The translations under genes were made by a program, and so were the position numbers. 64,000 nucleotides of DNA. Source: Bacteroidota bacterium. GTDB taxonomy: Bacteria; Bacteroidota; Bacteroidia; Flavobacteriales; Weeksellaceae. Under the pieces are notes generated by a model that worked only from the letters and a program-made list of their open reading frames with translations, was not told the DNA's origin and did no database searches. This document shows positions 32,136-41,084 of this stretch, one piece after another. How positions within the stretch are numbered: the stretch's first letter is position 1; each line of letters opens with the position of its first letter. The stretch is taken from NCBI GenBank assembly GCA_018902795.1, contig JAHIQD010000002.1:372001-436000 (forward strand), read 5' to 3'.

Positions 32136-32630
32136 TTAAAGACCTAATTCTTTTTTTACCAATGGAGTCGCATCCGGACCACCTTTGTAGATTAACGCTG
32201 TAGAATCAATAATGAAATCGAAACCGTTTGCTTTGGCAACTTTGGTTACTGCGTTGTTTAATTTTTCAATGATTGGTTTTACTGCTGCATCTCTTCTTTG
32301 TGCCAAATCGTTTTGAGCAGTTTGCTGAAGCTGTTGCAAATTCTGTTGTTTTTTCTGCAATTCACCTTCTTTAGCTGTTCTCTGTGCTTCAGTAAGTTTA
32401 GCACCTTCAGCCTGATACTGCTGAACTTCTTTCTGGAAAGATTCTGCCTGTTTGTTCAGTTCATCACCTTTAGTTTTGCTGAAAGTATCTAAATCTGTCG
32501 TCATTTTCTTAGTTTCAGGCATGGCAGACAATACTGCTTCATAATCCATAGATGCAACTTTCTGCGCGCTTACAGCACCTGCTGTCATCAACATCATCAC
32601 TGCTGCAAATAATACACTTAATTTTTTCAT
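32136..32630 (-). CDS. OmpH/Skp family periplasmic chaperone (second copy)
   Basis: A 164-residue protein with a signal peptide (VMMLMTAGAVSAQ) and a long alpha-helical hairpin rich in Lys, Glu and Gln (about 50-125). The C-terminal VAKANGFDFIIDSTALIY matches OmpH/Skp. Skp trimers hold unfolded outer-membrane proteins in the periplasm and pass them to BamA. It follows another skp-like gene and bamA on the same strand and is ended by a strong terminator. Confidence 0.88.
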   Translation of the reverse strand: MKKLSVLFAAVMMLMTAGAVSAQKVASMDYEAVLSAMPETKKMTTDLDTFSKTKGDELNKQAESFQKEVQQYQAEGAKLTEAQRTAKEGELQKKQQNLQQLQQTAQNDLAQRRDAAVKPIIEKLNNAVTKVAKANGFDFIIDSTALIYKGGPDATPLVKKELGL

Positions 32631-32666
32631 AATTGGGGTTGAATAATTTTATTGTTGTTTTAAAAT

Positions 32667-33308
32667 TTATTTGGACTTTCTCGACTGTTCCTCTACCGTT
32701 TCTTTACGGCCTTCAGTCATCATTTTTAATTTTTCTTTTTTCGCATCTGCACTGCTTACACCTGTTTTTACGGGCGTTTCCGCATTTTTCACTCCTGAAT
32801 TTTTCAAAAGCAAATCTAATACTTTATCCGTATAATCGTATCTTTTTTCAAGGAAAATTACACTGATGTTATTGCTTTTATCAAGAATGATGCCTAAGCT
32901 GTTTTTCTCTGAAACTGTCTTGATTGCGTTCCATATCTGATCCTGAAAAGGTTTGGTAAGATTGGATCTTGCGTTGTTGATTTCTCCCAAAGTACCAAAA
33001 CGGTTGTTGATCATGCTTTTAATCTTTTTATCCAGATCATCCACTTCTTTCTGACGCTGTTTTAACTGATCGCCTACCAAAAGCACTCTCTCATTCTCCA
33101 AAAGTGTCTTCTTTTTATCAAATTCAGACTGCAGGGTTTGTATTTCAGTCTGCCAATTAGCAATCTGTGAGTTCAGCCGGTCTTCAGCATCTTTGTACTG
33201 CGGCAGTTTACTCAGAATATAATTGGTATCCACCACTCCTATTTTCTGTGCACTGAGTACACCTGAAAATATAACGAAAAGCACTGAAAATAATTTGATA
33301 TGTTTCAT
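32667..33308 (-). CDS. OmpH/Skp family periplasmic chaperone (first copy)
   Basis: A 213-residue protein with a signal peptide (LFSVLFVIFSGVLSAQ). The N-terminal KIGVVDTNYILSKLPQY and the C-terminal EKNSLGIILDKSN segments are the OmpH/Skp core, joined by a long helical arm. It has a longer tail than the copy downstream, about 30 lysine/glutamate-rich residues. ATG 33308 was chosen because it begins the signal peptide; the longer frame to 33356 overlaps bamA. It lies 11 bases after bamA. Confidence 0.88.
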   Translation of the reverse strand: MKHIKLFSVLFVIFSGVLSAQKIGVVDTNYILSKLPQYKDAEDRLNSQIANWQTEIQTLQSEFDKKKTLLENERVLLVGDQLKQRQKEVDDLDKKIKSMINNRFGTLGEINNARSNLTKPFQDQIWNAIKTVSEKNSLGIILDKSNNISVIFLEKRYDYTDKVLDLLLKNSGVKNAETPVKTGVSSADAKKEKLKMMTEGRKETVEEQSRKSK

Positions 33309-33319
33309 CTGTATTCCTA

Positions 33320-35854
33320 TTATAATGATTGGTTCATCAGGAAGTGTGTTTTCCATCCTGCAGGCTCTGTACCCATAATTGTTTTATCAAAACCGTAAGC
33401 AAAATCAAATCCGATCAATCCGAATGCACCCATATAAACTCTAACACCTACCCCTGCCGAACGTTTCAGCTGGAATGGATTATAAGTTCCAAATGAATTC
33501 CATGCGTTTCCTCCTTCCAGGAAAGAAAGTGCATAAATTTTCGCCGTTTGGTTCATGGAAATCGGGTATCTAAGCTCCATTGCAAATCTGTTGTAAATAG
33601 TAGCTCCTCCATAAGGCGTGATGTCTTCTAATGCTCCTCCTGTTGAAGATGAATTTTCATAACCTCTTAACGGAACCAATTCCCGTCCGTCATATCTTCC
33701 GCCTAAAAGCCCTGTTCCACCTACATAAAATCTTTCGAACGGCGGTGCTCCCAGCTCTTTATTGTAACCGTTAAGGAAGCCCATTTCTGCGGTACTTCTC
33801 AGTACCATTTTTCCTACCACGGTATTGTAAACATCCGCTTTTAATTTTACTTTATAAAATTCCAGCCATTTGTATTTTTCGATGGCAGACATATTCGTAT
33901 AATCCTTGTTGCTGAACATAGAATATGGCGGAGTAAACTTCACAGATGCTTCCAGATTGGAACCCTGAGTAGGGAAAATTGGATCTAAACCTGCAGAGTT
34001 TCTGCTTAATCCAACATTGAAACTGAAATTTTTCGCCGAGCCGTTATACTCTGTTGTATTTCCAAACTGGAAAGGATAATTGTTGAAATCATAACTCTGA
34101 TACTGAATTCCGGTATAGAGTGAGAAATAATCATCAGGCCATCTCAATAATCTATTCAAACCTGCACTTGCGGAGAAAATATTAAGTTTCTGTGTTGCTC
34201 CGTACTGATCGGAATATCTTACCAATGACTGATTTACACCTATAGAAAGAGCAGTCGGTCTTGTACCGAACAACCATGGTTCTGTAAATGAAATACCGTA
34301 ATTCTGGAAGTACTGGCCAGCTTGCGCCTGGATAGAAAGCGTCTGACCGTCACCCTGAGGAACCGGTTTGAAATCTTTCAGCTTCAAAAAGTTTCTTAAT
34401 GAGAAATTATTGAAAGTAAGTCCTAAAGTTCCGATGAATGAACCGCCACCGTAACCAGCCTGAAGCTGAACCTGGGAAGATCCTTTCTCAACCAAAGTCC
34501 AGTGGATATCTACGGTGTTGTCCTGAGGATTTGGTGTTAAATTTTGTCCCACCTGCTGTGGATCGAAAAACTGCATCCCGGCCAAATCGAAATAGGTTCT
34601 CTTGATATCGCTTTTAGCAAACAAGCTTCCAGGTTTTGTTCTTAACGAACGGAGAATTACGTGATCATGAGTTGTTGTATTTCCACTCCATGTTACGCGG
34701 TTCCATGTTGCTTTTTCGCCTTCATTAATTCTGATTTCAAGATTAATGGAGTCTCCTTTCACCGATTTTTCGATTGGGGTAACGTTGGAGAAAAGATAAC
34801 CGTTGTTCATGTAAATGGACTTGATATCGGAATCGTCTTCCTTACCTCCATCTTCGCCAACTTTCTTATTGAAACCTACTGCATCATAAATATCGCCGGT
34901 TTTGTAACCCAGAACTTTCTGAAGATATTCAGTAGAAAAGGCTGTGTTTCCAAGGAAATTAACGTCACCGATATAGTATTTCTTACCTTCATTAAGTTTT
35001 ACGTTGATCTCATACTGATTTTTGGGATTTCTCCATACAGAATCTGATACGATCTGAGCATCACGGAAGCCTAACGATCTATAGTAGTTAACAAGATTCA
35101 CTTTATCCTCGTCATATTTCTCCTGAATGAATTTGGAAGGCTTCAAAATTCCTTTAATACCAAATCTTTTCTGTTTGGTGTCTTTAAAGGCTTTATTGCG
35201 AAGTTTGCTGTCGGAAACACTTGTATTTCCTTCAAATTCGATGTGGCTTATTTTTACTTTTTTCCCTTTTTCCACATTAATTGTCCAGTCTACCAGTTCA
35301 GGATCTTTAGCGTTCACTTTATCCTGTATGGTAACTCTTGCGTCTGCAAAACCTTTCTTAATGTATTCTTTCGGAATATTGGTTTTAAGGGTAGAAACTA
35401 AATTCTGGGTGATTTTTGTTCCCGGTTTCAGGCCGTTGTCTTTGGCGAGTTTTTCGCTTTTGGATTTTCCGATTCCTTTTCCGGTAAATTTCACTTCACC
35501 TAAATCTTTAAGGTCCTGTAAATTAAACCTCAACACAACCTGTTCCCCTTCAATACTTTCAATATACACCTCCACTTCAGAGAAAGACTGTGTTTCCCAA
35601 AGTTTTTTAATGGCATTACTGATTTTTTGTCCCGGGATTTCCACGCTTTCATTTTTATTAAGACCTGTGAATCTTAAAATCTGTGCGGGAGTATATTTTT
35701 TTACACCATCTACAACAATGTCTTTTAGGATATAAGTTCCTGCTTCGTTTTGAGCATGCACCGCGTTGTCCTGCGTAGGCTTCTCCGGAGTAATTTGACC
35801 ATAGAAATGTGCCGAAGCTACAAACATGATGATGGGTAAGAATTTAAACTTCAT
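33320..35854 (-). CDS. bamA: Outer membrane assembly factor BamA
   Basis: An 844-residue outer-membrane protein. A signal peptide (FVASAHFYGQ) is followed by POTRA repeats (about 40-440), where IVVDGVKKYTPAQILRFTGL and HIEFEGNTSVSDSKLRNKAF are typical POTRA starts. A C-terminal beta barrel (about 460-844) has LRGYENSSSTGG, whose RG(F/Y) motif is the conserved lid-strand residue set of the Omp85 family. BamA folds and inserts outer-membrane barrels. It lies between uppS and two skp genes in one operon. The last residue is Leu after HFLMNQS, not the usual aromatic. Confidence 0.95.
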   Translation of the reverse strand: MKFKFLPIIMFVASAHFYGQITPEKPTQDNAVHAQNEAGTYILKDIVVDGVKKYTPAQILRFTGLNKNESVEIPGQKISNAIKKLWETQSFSEVEVYIESIEGEQVVLRFNLQDLKDLGEVKFTGKGIGKSKSEKLAKDNGLKPGTKITQNLVSTLKTNIPKEYIKKGFADARVTIQDKVNAKDPELVDWTINVEKGKKVKISHIEFEGNTSVSDSKLRNKAFKDTKQKRFGIKGILKPSKFIQEKYDEDKVNLVNYYRSLGFRDAQIVSDSVWRNPKNQYEINVKLNEGKKYYIGDVNFLGNTAFSTEYLQKVLGYKTGDIYDAVGFNKKVGEDGGKEDDSDIKSIYMNNGYLFSNVTPIEKSVKGDSINLEIRINEGEKATWNRVTWSGNTTTHDHVILRSLRTKPGSLFAKSDIKRTYFDLAGMQFFDPQQVGQNLTPNPQDNTVDIHWTLVEKGSSQVQLQAGYGGGSFIGTLGLTFNNFSLRNFLKLKDFKPVPQGDGQTLSIQAQAGQYFQNYGISFTEPWLFGTRPTALSIGVNQSLVRYSDQYGATQKLNIFSASAGLNRLLRWPDDYFSLYTGIQYQSYDFNNYPFQFGNTTEYNGSAKNFSFNVGLSRNSAGLDPIFPTQGSNLEASVKFTPPYSMFSNKDYTNMSAIEKYKWLEFYKVKLKADVYNTVVGKMVLRSTAEMGFLNGYNKELGAPPFERFYVGGTGLLGGRYDGRELVPLRGYENSSSTGGALEDITPYGGATIYNRFAMELRYPISMNQTAKIYALSFLEGGNAWNSFGTYNPFQLKRSAGVGVRVYMGAFGLIGFDFAYGFDKTIMGTEPAGWKTHFLMNQSL

Positions 35855-35876
35855 TTTTTATCTTGCTAACTTTTCT

Positions 35877-36641
35877 TTATATATTTTCTTCAAGCTGCTC
35901 GCTTGTTTTGCCGAATCTTCTTTCTTTGTTCTGGTAATCATAAATGCATTTGAAGAAATCTTCTTTCCCGAAATCGGGCCAGAGAATATCCAAAAACTGC
36001 AATTCTGCATACGCAATCTGCCAAAGCAGAAAGTTACTTATTCTTACTTCCCCGCTAGTTCTGATGAGTAAATCTACAGGTGGGAAATCTTTGGTATATA
36101 AGTGATTTTCAAATACTTTTTCCGTGATCTGATCTTCAGTAAGTTCACCGGTTTTTACTTTATGACTGATCTGCTTTACAGCGCTGAGAATTTCATGCTG
36201 AGACCCGTAACTCAAGGCCAAAATTAAATTCCCTCTTTTATTATCTTTGGTAATATCCACTAAATGCATCATCTGCTCCTGCACCAAAGCAGGCAGTTTT
36301 CCGATGTCACCAATGACGTGCATTCTTAAACCTTTAGTGAAAATTTCTTCTGCTTCAAGCAATAAAGTTTCAGAAATCAGGCTCATTAAAGTATCCACTT
36401 CATCTTCCGGACGTTTCCAGTTTTCTGAGGAAAAAGTGTAAAGGGTAAGATAAGGAATCTCAATCTCATTACAGGCATTTACCACATCACGTACTGCTTT
36501 GATGGCGTGTTTGTGACCGAAAGTACGTTTTTCACCACGGGATTTCGCCCATCTTCCGTTCCCATCCATAATAATGGCAACGTGCTGCGGGAGCTGCTCC
36601 CTATTTAATTTATCTTTAAACGACTGCATTTTACTGTTCAC
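35877..36641 (-). CDS. uppS: Undecaprenyl diphosphate synthase
   Basis: A 254-residue cis-prenyltransferase that makes undecaprenyl diphosphate, the lipid carrier for peptidoglycan, O-antigen and exopolysaccharide. IIMDGNGRWAKSRG (23-36) has the catalytic Asp26, TLYTFSSENWKRP the substrate-binding region, and DLLIRTSGEVRISNFLLWQIAYAEL the C-terminal signature. ATG 36641 overlaps the preceding gene by 11 bases. A second ATG at 36629, with MQSFKDKLNR, would avoid the overlap and is equally possible. Confidence 0.95.
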   Translation of the reverse strand: MNSKMQSFKDKLNREQLPQHVAIIMDGNGRWAKSRGEKRTFGHKHAIKAVRDVVNACNEIEIPYLTLYTFSSENWKRPEDEVDTLMSLISETLLLEAEEIFTKGLRMHVIGDIGKLPALVQEQMMHLVDITKDNKRGNLILALSYGSQHEILSAVKQISHKVKTGELTEDQITEKVFENHLYTKDFPPVDLLIRTSGEVRISNFLLWQIAYAELQFLDILWPDFGKEDFFKCIYDYQNKERRFGKTSEQLEENI

Positions 36642-37548
36642 AATAACAAGGTGGTCTGCCGAATGAATAGGTAAGTCCTACTGAAACGGTATTCACCCAA
36701 TCTTTTGAATTAATATTTCCAATCTGCCTGTTCTGCAGAAATTCTGCTGCTCTCTGTTCTGCCACCTGAGCATAAGGCCCTTCCTGCAGAAGCGATTTCG
36801 TAGTCCCCGGTGCAAGAATGTCTTTATTATAAGTCATTTTTACGTCTTTATCATCAATTACGCTGTAATCAACTGAATCTGAAAAGGTAGGGCGGAACAT
36901 CAGCTCTCCCATCAGCGCCCAGTTATAATTGAATTTATATTTCAAACCAATTCCAAATGGAATCGACATTGTCATTTTCTGTCCTGACTGATAAGCAGGG
37001 TTGGTCTGAAAATCCGCACTGTTTTTCGGAGCTATTGCATTTCCACCGGCATCCCTGTTAAAATCATTTTCCAAAGTCACTTTCGTCGCATTCATCAACA
37101 TTCCGCCTACTCCACCGAAAACGTAAGGACTTGCCATGCTTTGCTGTTCATTGTTCACCGGAAAAAAATTATACTCGAAAAGCAAATCTGCTTCCATAAT
37201 TGAATTGGTTCCCCACAGCTTCCTGTTTCTTCTATACTGTTCTTTTGCTACCGCGTCAATAAACTGGATATGGCTGTAACCAATGTTTAACCTTACCGTC
37301 TGATAAGGGTTAAAATTCATCCGGTATAAAATTCCGCCGTAAAACGGAACACCATAATCGCCAATATTACTGAGGACCGGTTTTTGTAAAAAATAGTTGG
37401 TTCTACCTATATCCCCAACCAAATTACTCATTCCCAACTGCACCCCGATTTCGTGACGCTGTCCCTTGTAGGAAACCGACATAAAAATTAAAGCGAAGAA
37501 GCAATAAACAATTTTTTTCTGCATGAATGACTGAACATCAATTTTCAT
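36631..37548 (-). CDS. DUF6089 family outer membrane beta-barrel protein
   Basis: A 305-residue exported protein. The signal segment is MQKKIVYCFFALIFMSVSYKGQ (from residue 9), followed by beta strands such as RHEIGVQLGMSNLVGDIGRTNY and, near the end, WVNTVSVGLTYSFGRPPCYCEQ. That composition and the LG..YYxGDI-like start are typical of DUF6089, a Bacteroidota barrel of unknown role. It heads the uppS-bamA-skp-skp operon, a linkage common in Bacteroidota, so it may have an assembly role. Two starts are possible, 37548 and 37524. Confidence 0.8.
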   Translation of the reverse strand: MKIDVQSFMQKKIVYCFFALIFMSVSYKGQRHEIGVQLGMSNLVGDIGRTNYFLQKPVLSNIGDYGVPFYGGILYRMNFNPYQTVRLNIGYSHIQFIDAVAKEQYRRNRKLWGTNSIMEADLLFEYNFFPVNNEQQSMASPYVFGGVGGMLMNATKVTLENDFNRDAGGNAIAPKNSADFQTNPAYQSGQKMTMSIPFGIGLKYKFNYNWALMGELMFRPTFSDSVDYSVIDDKDVKMTYNKDILAPGTTKSLLQEGPYAQVAEQRAAEFLQNRQIGNINSKDWVNTVSVGLTYSFGRPPCYCEQ

Positions 37549-37559
37549 AAATAATTTTG

Positions 37560-37567
37560 CAAATATA
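37560..37567 (-). promoter_or_regulatory. -7 box of the DUF6089-uppS-bamA operon
   Basis: The minus strand reads TATATTTG, 11 bases before the ATG at 37548 and 35 before the alternative ATG at 37524. No -33 TTG. Confidence 0.55.
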
Positions 37568-37667
37568 AAACATTTTTACATTAAGGAAATTCTTAATTTT
37601 AAGTTAAATAACCTCAATAAAGCATAATTTTTAATTAAAAACGCCAAATAAATCATTTTATGATTTT

Positions 37668-37697
37668 CTTAAAATAAAACCCTCAGCTGCGAGGGTC
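37668..37697 (-). terminator. Terminator of the exopolysaccharide operon
   Basis: CCCTC (37680-37684) and GAGGG (37691-37695) enclose AGCTGC; on the minus strand TTTTATTTT follows. It lies just after the wzc stop codon at 37704. Confidence 0.75.
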
Positions 37698-37703
37698 TTA
37701 AAG

Positions 37704-40196
37704 TTAAGTTCTTCCGAAAATCTTTCTGACTTTATTTCTGATTCTAATTAAGGTAGGTTCCTGATAATTTTTGTCTTCATCAAAGTATCCGTAACCGTAC
37801 CCGTATCCGTACCCATAACCATATCCATACCCGTAACCCTGTTTCAGCTGGAAATCATTATACACCAAACCGAGGTTCTGAATTTCATGATTATGATATT
37901 TTTCCGTAATCATTTTCAACATATACTTTTCTGTATACTCGTGCCGAACAACATATATGCTCGCATCAGCATATTTCATCAGTTCAAAGGGATCTGCCAC
38001 CAAACCGACAGGCGGCGAATCGATAATGATAAAATCGTACAGATTTTTCAGTTCTTCAATAAATTTAATATTCCGGTCACTCATCAGAAGTTCTGAAGGA
38101 TTGGGCGGAATGGGCCCCGATGTAGCAACATGAAGGTTAGGAATCTTCGTTTGATTGATGATTTTCTCCATTTCCACTTCGCCGGTAAGATAGTTAGAAA
38201 TTCCGTATTTATTGTTAATTTTAAAGTCACCGAAAATTTTTGGTTTTCTTAAATCCATTCCCAGCAATATCGTTTTCTTTCCGCTTAAACCAAGAACAGA
38301 TGCAATATTTATCGATATATACGTTTTTCCTTCACCTCCCACTGAAGAAGTTAAAAGGATGACTTTCGATTTACCGTCTTCCTTATGCAGAAATCTTAAA
38401 TTGGCCCGAATGCCTCTGAAAGCTTCCGAAACAGAAGATCGTGGCTGCTCCAAGACTGTCAGATTATTGTCATGAGAATTTTTTCCGATAACACCCAAAA
38501 GCGGAATTCTTGTCGCCTGAAGCAATTCCTTAATATTCCGGATCCTGCTGTCCAGCGCTTCCGAAATCCCCAAAACCAGCAAGGGAAGTAGAAGCAAACC
38601 TCCGATAATGGAATATTTAGTTTTCTGAACATCCGGCGCAATAGGTCCCTGACCAAGATTTTTTGCAGGATCAATTACCGTAATGTCTGATTTATTGGTC
38701 GCAACCCTAATTTGGGTTTCATTCTGTTTGGAAAGCAAACTGTTATAAGTCGCTTCAATCATATTATAGCCGCGTTCCGCATCCAGATATCTTCTTTCTT
38801 TTTCCGGATAAGTAACTAAATCACCACTTTCACCTGCAATGAGTCTGTCGATTTTCGAGATCTCATTCAGATAAGTTGTGTAGTAATTTCGTATAGAACC
38901 GGTTGAATTTCCTCTGGCTTCATTAATTAACCGGTTGATTTCCCGCATCGGCTCCGAATTTGGGGTGTAAATAAGAGCCATTTCCCGTCTTTTAAGATAC
39001 AGCGCTCTAAGTTCCGACACTGTAGCACTGAAACTTCCGTCTTCGATTCCGGCGGCATTCATGCTGATCATCCGGTCCAGATTCTGAGAAGACAAAGTGT
39101 TTTTTATACTGTTAAGTGAATTGATTTTAGTAATCAGATCTGCTTTTTTACTTTCAAGATCTTTTATTCTTACCAAAGCTTTTTCGTCCCGGTCTTTGAT
39201 ATCATACAAACCTTCCGAAACCTTAAGATGATTAAGAACCGCCGCGCTGGAATCTAACTTTTTACGGATTTTGGACAGATTGTCAACCAGATAATTTTCT
39301 GTGTTTTTATCCACGGTGTTCCTGTCGATCAGTCTTTTCTTCTGAAGTTCATCCACGGATGTGTTCAGAAAATTTACAGTTCCGTTAAGATTATAGCCGC
39401 TTTTACTGATAATCATAATCGTATTGATTTCCTTATCAAAATCGACTCCGATTGTTGAAACTAAACTATTTACTGTTTGGTTTACGGTGGAAAGTGTCAG
39501 AATAATATTTTCAAGTTCTATTGTAGTCGGCTGCGGATTTTTTACAAGTCTGAATTTCAAATTCGGGGAAACATACCATTCGTTAACGGAAATGATCTTA
39601 TTTGCAGGCCGGGTGTAAGGACGTATATTGGTAAAACCTTCAGTAACGTAGGAATATAAGGAAGTTGTCTGTCCTTCATTGGGCAAAACCACTTCGTAAC
39701 GGCTGGCTCCTCTAGGAATAAGTGTGATGGCATAATTTACCTGTTGAGGATGAGATTTGTCGATTTCCAGAAAAACAGGAGAGTCATATTTATCAAGATA
39801 AGTCTGCTTGATGAGCCCTTTGGTGGAATAATTAATAAACAGATCGAGCTGCTTCACCAAATATTCGTTATGGGAGCGTGACAGGAGCATTTTCTTAAGA
39901 TAAATCCCGTCCTGATTACCGTTTTGTCCCCAAATAAAATTGATGGATTGATTGGGCGTGAAATAACTTGCCGTATTGTTGGAAATACTGAGTGAAAGGT
40001 TGGAAGCGTAGATCCGCTGTGCGTAATATTTACTGTACATCCAGGAAATTCCGTAGCCTAATGCGGCCATCAAAGCAAACCAATACCAGTTGCTGATTAT
40101 TCTGCGGATAAAATTTTCGAAATCGAAAAAAGCGAAAGACCCGATTTTTTCGGTGCTTTCTGCGGCAGATTTTAGATTGTCTTTACCGGGAATCAT
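37704..40196 (-). CDS. wzc: Polysaccharide co-polymerase/tyrosine autokinase (Wzc-like)
   Basis: An 830-residue inner-membrane BY-kinase that controls chain length and export of exopolysaccharide. Two transmembrane helices bracket a large periplasmic Wzz domain with coiled coils (first near 35-50, second near 530-550). The cytoplasmic kinase domain has SSVGGEGKT (Walker A, near 614), ILLGMDLRKPK (Walker A') and FIIIDSPP (Walker B). The C-terminal autophosphorylation cluster is nine consecutive Gly-Tyr pairs (about 787-804). Phosphotyrosine-free and phosphorylated forms switch the Wzc octamer in known systems. Wza is immediately upstream. Confidence 0.93.
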   Translation of the reverse strand: MIPGKDNLKSAAESTEKIGSFAFFDFENFIRRIISNWYWFALMAALGYGISWMYSKYYAQRIYASNLSLSISNNTASYFTPNQSINFIWGQNGNQDGIYLKKMLLSRSHNEYLVKQLDLFINYSTKGLIKQTYLDKYDSPVFLEIDKSHPQQVNYAITLIPRGASRYEVVLPNEGQTTSLYSYVTEGFTNIRPYTRPANKIISVNEWYVSPNLKFRLVKNPQPTTIELENIILTLSTVNQTVNSLVSTIGVDFDKEINTIMIISKSGYNLNGTVNFLNTSVDELQKKRLIDRNTVDKNTENYLVDNLSKIRKKLDSSAAVLNHLKVSEGLYDIKDRDEKALVRIKDLESKKADLITKINSLNSIKNTLSSQNLDRMISMNAAGIEDGSFSATVSELRALYLKRREMALIYTPNSEPMREINRLINEARGNSTGSIRNYYTTYLNEISKIDRLIAGESGDLVTYPEKERRYLDAERGYNMIEATYNSLLSKQNETQIRVATNKSDITVIDPAKNLGQGPIAPDVQKTKYSIIGGLLLLPLLVLGISEALDSRIRNIKELLQATRIPLLGVIGKNSHDNNLTVLEQPRSSVSEAFRGIRANLRFLHKEDGKSKVILLTSSVGGEGKTYISINIASVLGLSGKKTILLGMDLRKPKIFGDFKINNKYGISNYLTGEVEMEKIINQTKIPNLHVATSGPIPPNPSELLMSDRNIKFIEELKNLYDFIIIDSPPVGLVADPFELMKYADASIYVVRHEYTEKYMLKMITEKYHNHEIQNLGLVYNDFQLKQGYGYGYGYGYGYGYGYGYFDEDKNYQEPTLIRIRNKVRKIFGRT
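37785..37838 (-). repeat. 54-bp repeat encoding nine Gly-Tyr pairs in Wzc
   Basis: Nine 6-base units encode GY repeats. Gly codons alternate among GGT, GGG and GGA and Tyr between TAC and TAT, so the protein pattern is kept although the DNA units differ. This is the tyrosine cluster of the kinase. Confidence 0.9.
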
Positions 40197-40197
40197 G

Positions 40198-41052
40198 CTA
40201 AAGTCTTGTAAGGATTAGATAAATAGACATCGCGGTAGTGATTACCGAAACTCCGGTGGTAAGGGTCTGTATAGGATCTTTGCCCAACCCGTTCAGGTTT
40301 TTGGATCTGGTATTGAGAAAGATCTCATCTCCATTCTGCACCCAGTAATAGGGAGAATTCATCGCGTCTTCGCGGGTAAGATCTATTTTGGCAATTTTTA
40401 TTCCTTCGGGGAGTTTTCTGTGGATGATGACATTGGTGCGGTCCACCGTTCTGTTTAGTCCTCCGTTGATGGCGAGTGCTTCGGTGATGGTTAAGGTGTT
40501 TTTATGCACTTTCTTTTCACCACTCATTTCTGTGCTTTCGACGTCTCCAAGAATATAATAAGTAATTCCATCCGTATTGAGGCGGACTTCTGACTTCCCT
40601 TCCACAAAATTTTCGTTCACTTTGGTCTGAATTTCCTGAGTAATATCTTCAACCGTTCTGCCTTCTGCCTTTACAAAACCGATTCCCATAATATTGATAT
40701 CACCTTTGGAATCTACTTTTAATCCGTTAAAATAGAAATTTGAATTTCCGCCCTGTCCCGTTCCCACATTTGAGTTTACCGAAGCAGAGGCCGTATTTGA
40801 AGAAGCGGAAGTGGGTGCATTTAAAGCAGAATAAAACTGTGCCGCATCACCTTTCGGAGTGGTAACAATATTCAGGTTCAGCATATCATTTTTAGTTACG
40901 CGGTAAACAGGGATGTTATAGGGAACCAGGCCTTCCTCATTGATCACGAGACTTTCACTGGGCTGCAGATATCTTACGTCTTTTGTACTGATACATGAAA
41001 CCAGTAAATAAGGCAAAACTAAAAACAGAACACGTTGATAAATTTTCATCAT
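40198..41052 (-). CDS. wza: Polysaccharide export lipoprotein (Wza-like)
   Basis: A 284-residue lipoprotein (lipobox YLLVSC, Cys at 20) with the polysaccharide-export domain (YRVTKNDMLNLNIVTTPKGD) and a soluble-ligand-binding beta-grasp domain (GDINIMGIGFVKAEGRTVEDI and YYILGDVESTEMSGEKKV). A C-terminal helix, TTGVSVITTAMSIYLIL, could insert in the outer membrane like the Wza pore. It forms the outer-membrane channel and pairs with Wzc, which starts one base after its stop. The Ser/Thr/Ala/Asn-rich stretch near 78-100 looks like an inserted loop. ATG 41049 is an alternative start. Confidence 0.88.
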   Translation of the reverse strand: MMKIYQRVLFLVLPYLLVSCISTKDVRYLQPSESLVINEEGLVPYNIPVYRVTKNDMLNLNIVTTPKGDAAQFYSALNAPTSASSNTASASVNSNVGTGQGGNSNFYFNGLKVDSKGDINIMGIGFVKAEGRTVEDITQEIQTKVNENFVEGKSEVRLNTDGITYYILGDVESTEMSGEKKVHKNTLTITEALAINGGLNRTVDRTNVIIHRKLPEGIKIAKIDLTREDAMNSPYYWVQNGDEIFLNTRSKNLNGLGKDPIQTLTTGVSVITTAMSIYLILTRL

Positions 41053-41084
41053 TCTAATATGTTGTTTACAAAAATAACAAATAA

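Noticed and set aside
35127..35735. Plus-strand frame of 202 codons inside bamA
   Set aside because: Antisense shadow of a clear bamA reading frame; no domain or promoter.
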